Origin: Leifsonia sp. PS1209
GTDB taxonomy: Bacteria; Actinomycetota; Actinomycetes; Actinomycetales; Microbacteriaceae
NCBI RefSeq assembly: GCF_012317045.1
Contig: NZ_CP051154.1
Coordinates: 682,001 to 746,000 of the forward strand
Length of the DNA stretch: 64,000 bases
Direction of reading: 5' to 3'
This document shows positions 43,220 through 52,128 of the stretch, piece after piece. Every line of letters begins with the position of its first letter. The first letter of the stretch is position 1. The translations under genes and the position numbers were made by a program. The notes under the pieces were generated by a model. The model saw only the letters and a list, made by a program, of their open reading frames with translations, was not told the DNA's origin and ran no database searches.

Positions 43220-44188
43220 TCAGCCCTCGGCCACCTTGACCACGATCTTGCCGCGGGTGTGGCCGGATTCGATCGCTCGGTGGGCGTCGGCGATCTGGTC
43301 GAGCGCGAAGATCTTGTCGACGTGCACGCGGACGTTTCCCGATTCGAGCAGCCTGGCGATGACGGCGAGGGTGTTGCCGTCCGGTGCGACCTTGTAGTCG
43401 GTGCCCCTCACCCCGGCCGCCGCCGCATCCTCTTCGAAGGTCGGCCAGCTGCCGGTGGGCGCGTTGACGATGAGGCCGCCACGGCGCAGGACCGCCAGCG
43501 AGCGGCTGCCGGTGTCGTCGTGCACGTTCCCGACCAGGTCGATGACCACATCCATCTCGCCGGCGACATCCTCGAACCGGGTGGTCTCATAGTCGATGAC
43601 GGAGGACGCGCCGAGCGAGCGCAGCCACGACACGTTCGCACCGGATGCGGTGGCCGTGACCTGCGCGCCGAAGTACGAGGCGAACTGCACGGCGAAGTGA
43701 CCGACGCCGCCGCTGCCCGCGTGGATGAGCATCCGCTGGCCCTCGTGCGCCTTCGCCACCTCGACCACCATGCCCCACGCCGTGAGTGCGGCCAGCGGGG
43801 CGCCGGCCGCCTCGATGTGCGACAGGGTCGACGGCTTCCGGACGACGCTGAGGCTCGGCACCGAGACGTACTCCGCGTATGTCCCACCGAACCGGGGGAC
43901 CATCACCATCCCGAACACCTCGTCGCCGGGCTTGATGGGATGTGCGCGATACGGCGACTCGACGACCACACCGCTGAAGTCGTGTCCGAGCACGGCGGGC
44001 AGGTCCCGGATGGCGCCGAACACGCCGCGCCCGGCCCTGGTCTTGGCGTCGATCGGGTTCACGCTCGCGGCGACGACCTTGACCAGGAACTCCGCGTTCA
44101 CCCTGTCGGGCGTCGCGGTCTCGCCGATCCGCAGCTCGTCGGCGTCGCCGGGCCTGGCGAGCAGTGCGGCCCGCATCGTCTTCTGCAT
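43220..44188 (-). CDS. NADP-dependent zinc-independent oxidoreductase, quinone-reductase type
   Basis: A 322-residue medium-chain reductase without the catalytic zinc cysteines. It has the GroES-like N-terminal domain with ASVNPIDAKTRAG and the VLGHDFSGVVVE turn. The nucleotide-binding motif is HAGSGGVGHFAVQ. It probably reduces quinones or enones with NADPH. The ATG at 44188 has GAGGGG seven bases upstream; two other in-frame ATG codons are near. It converges with the GNAT gene. Confidence 0.82.
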   Translation of the reverse strand: MQKTMRAALLARPGDADELRIGETATPDRVNAEFLVKVVAASVNPIDAKTRAGRGVFGAIRDLPAVLGHDFSGVVVESPYRAHPIKPGDEVFGMVMVPRFGGTYAEYVSVPSLSVVRKPSTLSHIEAAGAPLAALTAWGMVVEVAKAHEGQRMLIHAGSGGVGHFAVQFASYFGAQVTATASGANVSWLRSLGASSVIDYETTRFEDVAGEMDVVIDLVGNVHDDTGSRSLAVLRRGGLIVNAPTGSWPTFEEDAAAAGVRGTDYKVAPDGNTLAVIARLLESGNVRVHVDKIFALDQIADAHRAIESGHTRGKIVVKVAEG

Positions 44189-44327
44189 TCGTCGTCCCCT
44201 CATCGGCTGCTCTTCAGTCAAGCCCGTCAATGATTCGCGGGTGTTTCGGCGGCGTCACCACGTATGAACAGTGCGTTTCGGATACCCCCAGGACGTTTCC
44301 AGGCGGCGTCTGGTTAGGATGCTCCTC

Positions 44328-45020
44328 GTGAGCAGACTGCTGCGTGTCGTGCGCCAACCGTTCGCGGCACCGCTGCTCGCGCGCGGCTGGCAGCGAGCGG
44401 TGCCCGTGCTGCTCGCGCTCGGCACCATCTCGGTGCTCGGCGGGCTCACCATCATCTGGGCGGCGCGGCTCACCGTGCCGTACCCGGTCTACGTCAGCGA
44501 GCTCGGCGCTCAGGGCGCGCCGACCGCTCAGCCGTTCGCCGTCGCGCTGCTGTGCATCGCGGCAGGCGGCTTCTCGATCGCACTGGCGAGCGGGCACATC
44601 CGGTCGTCGGTGCGGCTGCTGAACCGGTGGGCGCCCGCCGTGACGCTCGGGTTCGCCGCGATCTGCTTCGTCGTGGCGTCGCAGATCACCTGCACGGCTG
44701 CGTGCCCCGTGCCGCTCGCCGATCCGCGGTCGACGGTGCAGGACCTCGTGCACACGGTGACGGCGGTGCTGGGCTTCGGGGCCGCCTGCTACGCGATGCT
44801 GCAGGTGGCGTTCGCCTCCACGGTGCCCAGGGTGGCGCGGTTCTCGCTGGTGAGCTGTTTCGCGGTGGCGGGCATCACCATCGTGGGCGGACTGCTCGCG
44901 ATCGTGCACGTCGCCACGGATGTCGGAGCGTGGCTGGAGCTGATCGGGACGACGGTGGCCATCGCGTGGCTGGCGATCTACTCGCTGACGCTGGTGCGCG
45001 TTCCGGTGCTGGCGGAGTAG
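44328..45020 (+). CDS. DUF998 family membrane protein
   Basis: A 230-residue integral membrane protein with about six spans. The YPVYVSELGAQGAP segment after the first span is typical of DUF998 proteins, whose function is not established. The GTG at 44328 is seven bases after TAGGAT (44315-44320) and is taken as a leaderless start; an ATG three codons earlier is the alternative. Confidence 0.72.
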   Translation: MSRLLRVVRQPFAAPLLARGWQRAVPVLLALGTISVLGGLTIIWAARLTVPYPVYVSELGAQGAPTAQPFAVALLCIAAGGFSIALASGHIRSSVRLLNRWAPAVTLGFAAICFVVASQITCTAACPVPLADPRSTVQDLVHTVTAVLGFGAACYAMLQVAFASTVPRVARFSLVSCFAVAGITIVGGLLAIVHVATDVGAWLELIGTTVAIAWLAIYSLTLVRVPVLAE

Positions 45021-45033
45021 GCGGGCTGGCAGC

Positions 45034-45750
45034 TCAGGACGGCTGCGGGCTGGTCGCGCGGCGCAGGGCGTCGATGAGGTCGCCCGCGAGTGCGACGAGC
45101 TTCCTGATCTCGGCGTCGTCGCGGTCCACCCACCGGCATTCCGGTTCTTCGTGCAGCGGGACGAACCCGGAGTGCTGCTCCCAGACGAAGAGGGTGCGCT
45201 CCGCGCCGAGCACGAACTGCTGCCACCAGATCTGCCGCAGGTAGTTGCGCGGGATGCTGCGGAACGGCTTGTTCGTCGTCTTGATCTCCGCGAGCTCGAT
45301 GGTGCCGCTGGCCCGCACGGTCAGCCCATCCGGTGTCGCCAGGAAGCGGGGCTCTCGCTCGGAGTGGTAGAGAGCATCCGAGGGGTGAATGCCGTGGGTG
45401 GCCGCAACCCAGGCGGCGATCTCGGGCTCGCGGGTGCGGCCGTGCTGCGTGTAGATGTTGCCCGAGAATCCGGTGCCGTGCAGCTTGTCGTACGCCGCGG
45501 ACTGCACCGAGCGCGGCGTGGACAGCTTCGCCACGTCGGTCGCGGTGATCCCGCGGCTGCGGGCGCGCAGCCAGGCGACCCTGTCGCTGGAGTGGGCGAC
45601 GACCCTGCTGAGGTGCCCGCGGTACACGCGGTCGGCATCCGGTGCTTCGAGCTGGAACTCGAGCTCCGCCTGCACTGCCTCCGCCTGAACGACCTCGGCC
45701 GGCCGCAGGTCGACGAGAGAGGCTGGACGGGTCAGGACAGGATCGAGCAC
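45034..45750 (-). CDS. YqaJ-type viral recombinase family nuclease
   Basis: A 238-residue PD-(D/E)XK nuclease of the YqaJ / lambda-exonuclease group. Recognisable parts are SRGITATDVAKL, HGRTREPEIAAWV, FLATPDGL with the active Asp, and ELAEIKTT with the Glu-x-Lys. YqaJ exonucleases generate single-stranded DNA for phage recombination. No phage gene is adjacent. The GTG at 45750 is six bases after GAGAAT on its strand, so it is leaderless. Its 20-base distance from the upstream oxidoreductase stop suggests either readthrough or its own promoter. Confidence 0.75.
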   Translation of the reverse strand: MLDPVLTRPASLVDLRPAEVVQAEAVQAELEFQLEAPDADRVYRGHLSRVVAHSSDRVAWLRARSRGITATDVAKLSTPRSVQSAAYDKLHGTGFSGNIYTQHGRTREPEIAAWVAATHGIHPSDALYHSEREPRFLATPDGLTVRASGTIELAEIKTTNKPFRSIPRNYLRQIWWQQFVLGAERTLFVWEQHSGFVPLHEEPECRWVDRDDAEIRKLVALAGDLIDALRRATSPQPS

Positions 45751-45769
45751 CCGTCCATTCTCTCTCGCA

Positions 45770-46822
45770 TCACGCCCCCGCGCTCGACCCCACGCCAGCG
45801 ACGCCGAGCTGGCGGCGCGCCTCGTCGATGGTCTCCACGGTCTGTACCGCCTCGACCAGTGGATGCAGGGGAGAGTCGGTCAGCCCCTCCGTCACGTAGC
45901 GGGCGAGCGCAGCGGCCTCGTACGACATGCCCTGCCTGCCCGGCCGCCCGTAGGGGTCGTCCCAGCTGAGCACGTCGCCGCCCTGCACGAAGCGCAGGCC
46001 GCTCGCCGACCAGAACGGGCTGCCGGTCTCGACGCGCGCCTCCGACCCGCAGATCGTCGCGAGCGACGGGGTCGCCGCGCGCAGGCCGGTGCTGAGGAGC
46101 GCCTGCGCGCCGGTCACCGACGACAGGATGAGCGACGCCTGCTCGTCGACGCCGGTGGACGCGAGCGTGCCGGCCGCGATGATCCCGGCCGGGCGGCCGA
46201 TCGCGAACGACGCCCAGGAGACCACGTACACGCCGAGGTCGAGGAGCGCGCCGCCGCCGAGGGCGGGGTCGAAGAGCCTGCTGGCCGGGTCGAAGCGCGC
46301 GCTGCCGCCGAAGTCGGCGGTCACCACGCGCACGTCACCGAGCGAGCCGTCGTCGAGCAGCTGCCGGATGATGTCGGTCTGCGGCAGGTAGCGCGTCCAC
46401 ATCGCCTCCATCGCGAACACGCCCGCCGCCTTCGCCGCCCGCTCGATGCGCCGGGCGTCCTCCGCGTCGGCCGCGAGCGGCTTCTCCACCAGGACGCTCT
46501 TGCCCGCCGCGATGGCCAGCAGGGCGTGCTCGGCGTGCTGGGTGTGCGGCGACGCGACGTAGACCACATCCACGTCGGGGTCTGCGACCAGCTCGGCGTA
46601 CGAGCCGTACGCTCGCTCCACCCCGTGGGCGGCGGCGAACGCGGCGGCGCGCTCCGCCGACCGCGACCCTGCCGCCACCACGCGCTGCCGTGTGTGCGCG
46701 TGCAGCGCATCCGTGAAGTCGGCGGCGATCCCGCCCGGCGCGAGCACGCCCCAGCGAAGCGGAGGTGCGTCTGCCGGGTCCGGATGGCGCGGGTCGGGAA
46801 GCGAGCGGAGTCGGGTGGTCAT
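45770..46822 (-). CDS. Gfo/Idh/MocA family oxidoreductase
   Basis: A 350-residue NAD(P)-dependent sugar or inositol dehydrogenase. The Rossmann part has LAPGGIAADF, and VLVEKPLAADAEDA carries the Glu-Lys-Pro motif with the catalytic Lys. The C-terminal alpha/beta domain shows DLGVYVVSWA. The first about 20 residues are Pro/Asp-rich. The ATG at 46822 is six bases after CAGACT on its strand. It is only distantly similar to the three members in the 50-56 kb cluster. Confidence 0.85.
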   Translation of the reverse strand: MTTRLRSLPDPRHPDPADAPPLRWGVLAPGGIAADFTDALHAHTRQRVVAAGSRSAERAAAFAAAHGVERAYGSYAELVADPDVDVVYVASPHTQHAEHALLAIAAGKSVLVEKPLAADAEDARRIERAAKAAGVFAMEAMWTRYLPQTDIIRQLLDDGSLGDVRVVTADFGGSARFDPASRLFDPALGGGALLDLGVYVVSWASFAIGRPAGIIAAGTLASTGVDEQASLILSSVTGAQALLSTGLRAATPSLATICGSEARVETGSPFWSASGLRFVQGGDVLSWDDPYGRPGRQGMSYEAAALARYVTEGLTDSPLHPLVEAVQTVETIDEARRQLGVAGVGSSAGA

Positions 46823-46977
46823 GGGAACAGTCTGCCGCACGCGCTCGCGGCCCACTGATCAGCCAGTCGTTATCAAAACATATTAGCACTAGAACATAAC
46901 ATTCCAAACTCGTTAGCGTGGGTTTCCGTACAACCGAGCGGGCGCGGAGATCGCGCCGGTTCCAAGAAAGGATTGGG

Positions 46978-49005
46978 ATGCGAAAGCCCGAACGACGACG
47001 GTGGTGGAGAGCGGGCGCTGCCGCCACGGCGGCAACCCTGATGGCGTCGGTGTGTGTCGGAGTGACACCCGCCTGGGCTGAGGAGACGCCGGCCATGCCG
47101 ATTTCCACCGAGGCGCCATCCGAGGGTGAGCCGATGGACGTTCCCGGCCAGAGGGTCGCGCCTCTGTCGGCTGGCGCGTCCAACGACTTCATGATGTACG
47201 ACTTCGACACAGGAGAACGAATTCCGGACTCTCCGTACGAGGGCGCTACCGGCAATGGCGGCTTCCTGACCAATGTGGCCGACAATGCCTACCGCTTCAC
47301 CGTGAAGATCGCATCGGCGTCACGGGCGGAGCAATATCGTCCGGTTCTGCAGGCGATCGCCAACGAGCTGCGGGCAGCAGGGGTCGCCGATCTGACGATT
47401 GCCCCCGGGCAGTTCTCGCTGAGCCCCGAGTCGAGCGAGGTACCACCTCAGCACGAGATCCATTTCTTCACCTTGCCCTCCAGCCCCTGCGGCGCGGGCT
47501 TTGCTGGGTGCGCCATCGCCTATCCGCAGGTCAGGGCGAGTGGCAAGGACGGTGACGCGCTCGTGGCCGCAGCGAAGTCATGGATGTATCCCGAAGTCGA
47601 CGGTTACTCACCCGGAGACAAGCATCACGTGGTGGCCCATGAGATCGGTCACGCGCTCGGGCTGAAGCACTATGACACTCCGTTCCAGGGCGTGAATCAG
47701 GTGATGCATTCCTCAAACTACGACTCGGCGACATTCCAGAATGGGGATCGTGCGGGTCTCGCCCACCTGGGACGGGACGAGCGGCCGATCGGGGTCCTGG
47801 AGCCGCTGAAGTTTCCAGCCGCGGGCAAAATCCGTGCGACGGGATGGGCGTTCGATCCCGATCAGTGGAGAGCGGCGACGGTCAGGATCTCGGTGGACGG
47901 CACAACCGTCAAGCAGTTCGACACCAACGTGTACCGCGCGGATGTCAACACGGCATACAAGCTGCCGAACTACGCATACCGCGGCTTCGACGTGACGTTC
48001 GATGTCTCGGCGGGCTCTCATGTGGTCTGCATGACGGTGTTGAACTTCCCGCGGGACACATTCACGCCCGCTGGTTCGTGTCAGACCATCACGTCGAAGG
48101 GGGCGTTGACGTCGAAGCGCATTCAGGGCGGCGACCGTTATGAGTCCTCTGCCGCGGTGTCGCGCACAGCGTTCCCGTCGACGGCTCCGGTTGTCGTGGT
48201 GGCAAGCGGGGAGTCGTTCCCGGATGCCCTGGCGGCCGGGCCGGTGGCGGCGAAGCTGGGTGGTCCGTTGCTGTTGACGCAGGGGGCCGCGTTGACGGGG
48301 CCGACGAAGACGGAGATCAGTCGCCTCAAGCCGTCCAAGATCATCGTTGCCGGAGGGACGGCTTCGATCAAGGACGGCGTGGTCACGGAACTGAAGAAGC
48401 TGGCCGCGACGGTCGTCCGGGTATCGGGCGTCGACCGCTACGAGACGTCGCGGAAGCTGGCGTCCTATGCATTCGCGAACGCGTCGGTGGCGTTCGTTGC
48501 ATCCGGAGACGCCTTCCCGGACGCGCTCTCCGGCGGGGCAGGCGCTGCGGGACGGGGCGCACCGTTGCTTTTGGTGAGTTCTGGTCCGACCGCGGCGGAC
48601 GCGGCGACCGGTGCCCTGGCGAAGTCGCTGAAGGCGACCGCTGTTCGTGTCGTGGGCGGCACGGCTGTGGTGGCGGACAGCACGGTGAAGACGCTGAAGG
48701 CGTCGGTTGCTGACACGCAGCGGGTGGCGGGCGCCGACCGGTTCCTGACGTCGGTGGCGGTGGCGAAGAACTACTTCCCGACCGCGACGCCCCAGGTGTT
48801 CGTGGTGAACGGGATGAACTTCCCGGATGGGCTGGTGGCCGCGCCGCTTGCCGCGGTGAAGCAGGCTCCGGTGTTCCTCTCGCCGGGCTATTGCATCAAC
48901 CGTGAGGTGCTGACGCAGATGGACCGCCTCGGCGCGAACCAGCTCACCCTCATCGGCGGCACCACTTCGCTCAACGCCGATGTCGCTGCCGGGCGAATCT
49001 GCTGA
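46978..49005 (+). CDS. Secreted metzincin-type zinc protease with three cell-wall-binding type 2 repeats
   Basis: A 675-residue exported protein. A signal peptide (about 1-37, ending AWA) precedes a catalytic domain with the metzincin zinc signature HEIGHALGLKH (residues 221-231) and a Met-turn QVMHSS soon after. A short beta domain (about 285-380) follows, reading RATGWAFDPDQWRAATVRI. The last 300 residues are three CWB2 repeats, each with a GxDRYETS-type opening and an FPDALAxG segment. CWB2 repeats hold proteins to the cell wall in Firmicutes and actinobacteria. The protease is therefore likely displayed on the surface. AAAGGA lies five bases before the ATG. Codon use is less GC-biased than in its neighbours. 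Confidence 0.85.
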   Translation: MRKPERRRWWRAGAAATAATLMASVCVGVTPAWAEETPAMPISTEAPSEGEPMDVPGQRVAPLSAGASNDFMMYDFDTGERIPDSPYEGATGNGGFLTNVADNAYRFTVKIASASRAEQYRPVLQAIANELRAAGVADLTIAPGQFSLSPESSEVPPQHEIHFFTLPSSPCGAGFAGCAIAYPQVRASGKDGDALVAAAKSWMYPEVDGYSPGDKHHVVAHEIGHALGLKHYDTPFQGVNQVMHSSNYDSATFQNGDRAGLAHLGRDERPIGVLEPLKFPAAGKIRATGWAFDPDQWRAATVRISVDGTTVKQFDTNVYRADVNTAYKLPNYAYRGFDVTFDVSAGSHVVCMTVLNFPRDTFTPAGSCQTITSKGALTSKRIQGGDRYESSAAVSRTAFPSTAPVVVVASGESFPDALAAGPVAAKLGGPLLLTQGAALTGPTKTEISRLKPSKIIVAGGTASIKDGVVTELKKLAATVVRVSGVDRYETSRKLASYAFANASVAFVASGDAFPDALSGGAGAAGRGAPLLLVSSGPTAADAATGALAKSLKATAVRVVGGTAVVADSTVKTLKASVADTQRVAGADRFLTSVAVAKNYFPTATPQVFVVNGMNFPDGLVAAPLAAVKQAPVFLSPGYCINREVLTQMDRLGANQLTLIGGTTSLNADVAAGRIC

Positions 49006-49045
49006 ACCTGCGAGACCCAGAAACACAATGGAAAGGAAACGATAA

Positions 49046-50065
49046 ATGCGCAAGACTCCCATCGCCGTCGCGATGATCGCGGGGGCTGTTGTCCTCGCGT
49101 TCACGGCACCTGCCGCGAACGCGGAGATCCCAGCTCTGCCGACCGTCAAGGAACGCTTGGCCGGGGACGACCGTTTCGCCACTGCCGTCGCCGTCTCGAC
49201 GAGCGCTTACCCGAAGTCGGCGCCGGTCGTCTACCTCACCAGCGGGGTGAACTTCCCGGACGCACTGTCGGCGGGACCGGTCGCCGCCACCCAGGGCGGC
49301 CCTGTGCTGCTGACGAAGTGGGACCAGGTGCCCGCTGTTACGACGGCCGAGATCAAGCGGCTCGCGCCCGAGAAGATCGTTCTCGTCGGCGGCCCGGCTG
49401 CACTCGCGCCCAGCGTCGAGAAGCAGATGATGTCGCTCGCGGCTCGGGTGGTCCGGGTGGCCGGGGCCGACCGCTACGACACTTCGCGGCAACTGGCGGA
49501 GGCGACCTTCACTGGCCCGGTCTCGACGATGTACCTGGCCACAGGAAAGGACTACCCGGATGCGCTCTCTGCGGGAGCAGCTGCGGCCGCAACGGGCGGC
49601 CCTGTTCTGCTTGTGTACGGAGAGGCGGATCGGCTCGATGCAGCCACGGTCGCGACGGTGAAGAAGCTCGCGCCGGGCAAACTCCTCATCGCGGGCGGCC
49701 CTGCTGCTGTCTCAGACGGCATTCTCGCTCACGCCAAGTCCATCGTTCCTGCCTCCTCGCGTGTTGCAGGGCGGGACCGGTTCACAACGTCGGCTGCGAT
49801 CGCCGATACATTCGGCAACGCCGCGCACGCGTACCTCGCCTCCGGCTGGGACTTCCCGGACGCTCTCGTCGGGGCCGCCCTCGCAGGGAAAAGCGGTGAA
49901 CCGCTCTACGTCACCATGCCGCGCTGTCAGCCGATCGAGATCACCCATAGCGCGAGGGAACTCGGCGTGACCTCGATGACGATCATCGGCGGCTCTCAAT
50001 CACTCGCTGACAGTGTGATGACGCCCAACGGCTACTGCCCCGTACCAGGACCTCCGACCCCCTGA
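49046..50065 (+). CDS. Secreted protein made of cell-wall-binding type 2 repeats
   Basis: A 339-residue exported protein: a signal peptide (about 1-26, ending ANAEI) and three CWB2 repeats with no other domain. Repeat hallmarks are GDDRFATAVAVS, NFPDALSAGP and VLVGGPAALA, repeated twice more. GGAAAGGAAAC lies before the ATG. It begins 40 bases after the metzincin gene and looks like a derivative of that gene's C-terminal half, probably working on the same surface. The third repeat ends with a cysteine near the C-terminus, as does the metzincin. Confidence 0.85.
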   Translation: MRKTPIAVAMIAGAVVLAFTAPAANAEIPALPTVKERLAGDDRFATAVAVSTSAYPKSAPVVYLTSGVNFPDALSAGPVAATQGGPVLLTKWDQVPAVTTAEIKRLAPEKIVLVGGPAALAPSVEKQMMSLAARVVRVAGADRYDTSRQLAEATFTGPVSTMYLATGKDYPDALSAGAAAAATGGPVLLVYGEADRLDAATVATVKKLAPGKLLIAGGPAAVSDGILAHAKSIVPASSRVAGRDRFTTSAAIADTFGNAAHAYLASGWDFPDALVGAALAGKSGEPLYVTMPRCQPIEITHSARELGVTSMTIIGGSQSLADSVMTPNGYCPVPGPPTP

Positions 50066-50076
50066 AAAGGGACGCA

Positions 50077-50114
50077 GGGAGCCCGCGGTCATCGTACGAT
50101 GACCGCGGGCTCCC
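50077..50114. terminator. Perfect 38-bp palindrome, bidirectional terminator
   Basis: Nineteen bases on each side of the centre (50095/50096) are perfectly complementary. It lies 12 bases after the CWB2 gene and 12 before the convergent ThuA stop. There is no spacer loop and no T-tract. Confidence 0.75.
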
Positions 50115-50126
50115 CACATCGGCGAC

Positions 50127-50876
50127 CTAGCGCGGCCAGACCCCCGCATCCGGGTTGGACACCTCGGGCGCGCGCCGCGCGCCCGCCACAGGGGCGGCCC
50201 AGCGCACGCCGTTCGCGAGCACCTTCCGCACCTGCGGGTGGAAGTACACCGGGTACTCCTGGTCGCCGGGGCTGAAGTAGAAGATCTTGCCGCGGCCGCG
50301 CGTGAAGGTGACGCCGGAGCGGAAGACCTCTCCGCCGGTGAACGAGCTGATGAACACCAGGTCGTCCGGGGTGGGGATGTCGAAGAACTCGCCGTACATC
50401 TCCTGCGCCTCGATCACGATCGGCTGCTCGACGCCCTCGGCGATGGGATGCGTCGGGTTGACGTTCCAGACCAGCTCGCGCTCTCCGCCCTCCGGGTTGC
50501 GCCAGGCGAGCGAACACGTCGTGCCGAGCATCCGGATGAAGATCTTCGAGAAGTGGCCGGAGTGCAGCACGATCAGGCCCATGCCGCCGAGGACGTGGCT
50601 GCGGACGCGCTCCACGACCTCGTCCGAGACCTGGTCGTGGGCGATGTGGCCCCACCAGAGCAGCACGTCGGTGTCGGCCAGCACCTCCTCGGTGAGGCCG
50701 TGCTCCTCGTCGGCGAGCGTCGCGGTGCGGACGCTGACGTCGCTGCCGAGCAGGTCGCTCAGGCCGTCGGCGATGGCGCCGTGGATGCCCGTGGGGTAGA
50801 TGGCGGCGATGTCCGGCTGGGTGGCCTCGTGGACCCCCTCGTTCCAGACGGTGACGCGCAGTGCCGACATGGTCAT
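50127..50876 (-). CDS. ThuA domain-containing protein
   Basis: A 249-residue protein of the ThuA-like, glutamine-amidotransferase-like fold. Typical segments are [38 protein letters not shown], and the C-terminal [18 protein letters not shown]. ThuA is linked to trehalose and other 3-keto-sugar catabolism in Rhizobiaceae. The ATG overlaps the stop of the oxidoreductase upstream, so they are coupled. It probably acts on the oxidised sugar made by that oxidoreductase. Confidence 0.85.
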   Translation of the reverse strand: MTMSALRVTVWNEGVHEATQPDIAAIYPTGIHGAIADGLSDLLGSDVSVRTATLADEEHGLTEEVLADTDVLLWWGHIAHDQVSDEVVERVRSHVLGGMGLIVLHSGHFSKIFIRMLGTTCSLAWRNPEGGERELVWNVNPTHPIAEGVEQPIVIEAQEMYGEFFDIPTPDDLVFISSFTGGEVFRSGVTFTRGRGKIFYFSPGDQEYPVYFHPQVRKVLANGVRWAAPVAGARRAPEVSNPDAGVWPR

Positions 50877-52003
50877 GCTCCCTTCGTGGCCGGCTCGAGC
50901 ACGACCTCTGCGTTGCGGCGGGCCGACTCGTACGCCGCGTCGATGACGCGGGCGCGGTCGAGGGCACGCGAGCCGTCGTACTCGGCCCAGTTCGCGGTGT
51001 CCGCGACGTGCTCGAGGAACGTCTCGACGACGGCCAGGTGGCCGCGGCCCGGGTCGGCGGCGACGCTCACGTCGGAGGTCGCCTCTCCCTCGCCGGTGAA
51101 GATGGTCAGCTCGCCCGCCGGCGCGTAGTCGACGACGCGCAAGTCGGCGCCGCCCTCCGTGCCGTAGAGGGTGATGCCGAACTCATCGCCCGCCGGACGG
51201 TATGCCGCCCAGCTCGTCTCGAGCACGATCGAACCGCCGCCTTCGAGGCGCAGCAGCAGGCTGGCCAGGTCCTCGACCTCGTAGGCCGAGCCGACGTCCT
51301 GCTTGTTGCCCGCAGCACCGCCGCGGCCGCGGGTGCCGAGCTCGGAGTGGGTGACGGCCGACACGGCCGTGACCCGCGGCTCGCCGAACAGGTGCAGCGC
51401 GTAGTCGAGCACGTGCACGCCGATGTCGATCAGCGGTCCGCCTCCGGCCATCTCGCGGTTGGTGAACCAGCTGCCGAGCGCGGGGATGCCCGCCCTGCGC
51501 AGCCAGATCGCGCGTGCGTGGTACGGGCGGCCGATCTGTCCGGCGTCGATCGCGGCCTTGAGCGCCTCGATGTCGCCGCGGCGGCGGTGGTTGAACGCGA
51601 CCTCCAGCACGCGGTTCGCGGCGTGGGCGGCATCCACCATCGCCTGCGCCTCGTCGGCCGTCCTGGCGATCGGCTTCTCGCTGAGAACGTGGATGCCCGC
51701 TTCGAGCGCCCCGACCGCGATGGGCGCGTGCAGGAACGTCGGCACGGCAACGCTGACCACGTCGATGCCGCCGTCCTCGACCAGCTCGTGCCAGTCGCGG
51801 TAGAGGCGGGTGATGCCGTACTTCTCTCCCAGCTCGGCGCGCGGGCCGTCCTCCATGCCGGCGATGGCGACGAGCTCGACGCCGGGGAGGGTGGCGTACG
51901 CCTCCATGTGCTGCTGGCCGGCCCAGCCGAGTCCGATGACCGCGGCCTTGATGGTCGCGCCTGTACCGCCGGTGGTGGCGCCGGTGTTCGTCGCAGTGCT
52001 CAC
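50873..52003 (-). CDS. Gfo/Idh/MocA family oxidoreductase, coupled to ThuA
   Basis: A 376-residue NAD(P)-dependent sugar dehydrogenase. The Rossmann motif is [12 protein letters not shown] and the Glu-Lys-Pro motif is [14 protein letters not shown]. The C-terminal domain has [19 protein letters not shown]. The GTG at 52003 has GGAAGGAC five bases upstream. A LacI-type palindrome lies 55 bases before the start. Gfo/Idh plus ThuA pairs are known to interconvert sugars and 3-keto-sugars. Confidence 0.87.
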   Translation of the reverse strand: MSTATNTGATTGGTGATIKAAVIGLGWAGQQHMEAYATLPGVELVAIAGMEDGPRAELGEKYGITRLYRDWHELVEDGGIDVVSVAVPTFLHAPIAVGALEAGIHVLSEKPIARTADEAQAMVDAAHAANRVLEVAFNHRRRGDIEALKAAIDAGQIGRPYHARAIWLRRAGIPALGSWFTNREMAGGGPLIDIGVHVLDYALHLFGEPRVTAVSAVTHSELGTRGRGGAAGNKQDVGSAYEVEDLASLLLRLEGGGSIVLETSWAAYRPAGDEFGITLYGTEGGADLRVVDYAPAGELTIFTGEGEATSDVSVAADPGRGHLAVVETFLEHVADTANWAEYDGSRALDRARVIDAAYESARRNAEVVLEPATKGA

Positions 52004-52057
52004 GACTGTCCTTCCGATTCGTGTGTTGTGGGTGGTCTTGTGGTGGACGGCGGGTGG

Positions 52058-52073
52058 GTCGAAACGATTCGAT
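52058..52073. promoter_or_regulatory. LacI-type operator before the Gfo/Idh-ThuA operon
   Basis: GTCGAAACGATTCGAT has the same arms (GTCGAA / TTCGAT) and central CG as the twin operators at 9082-9143. It lies in the 125-base gap upstream of the oxidoreductase, with no LacI gene nearby. Confidence 0.55.
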
Positions 52074-52128
52074 CCCGCCGGGGTGGATGCGTACGGTGGA
52101 TGCGGGTGGCGGTCGGACGCCGCGGGGC

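Noticed and set aside
45034..45750. Prophage remnant around the YqaJ-like nuclease
   Set aside because: No integrase, structural phage gene or attachment-site duplication nearby.
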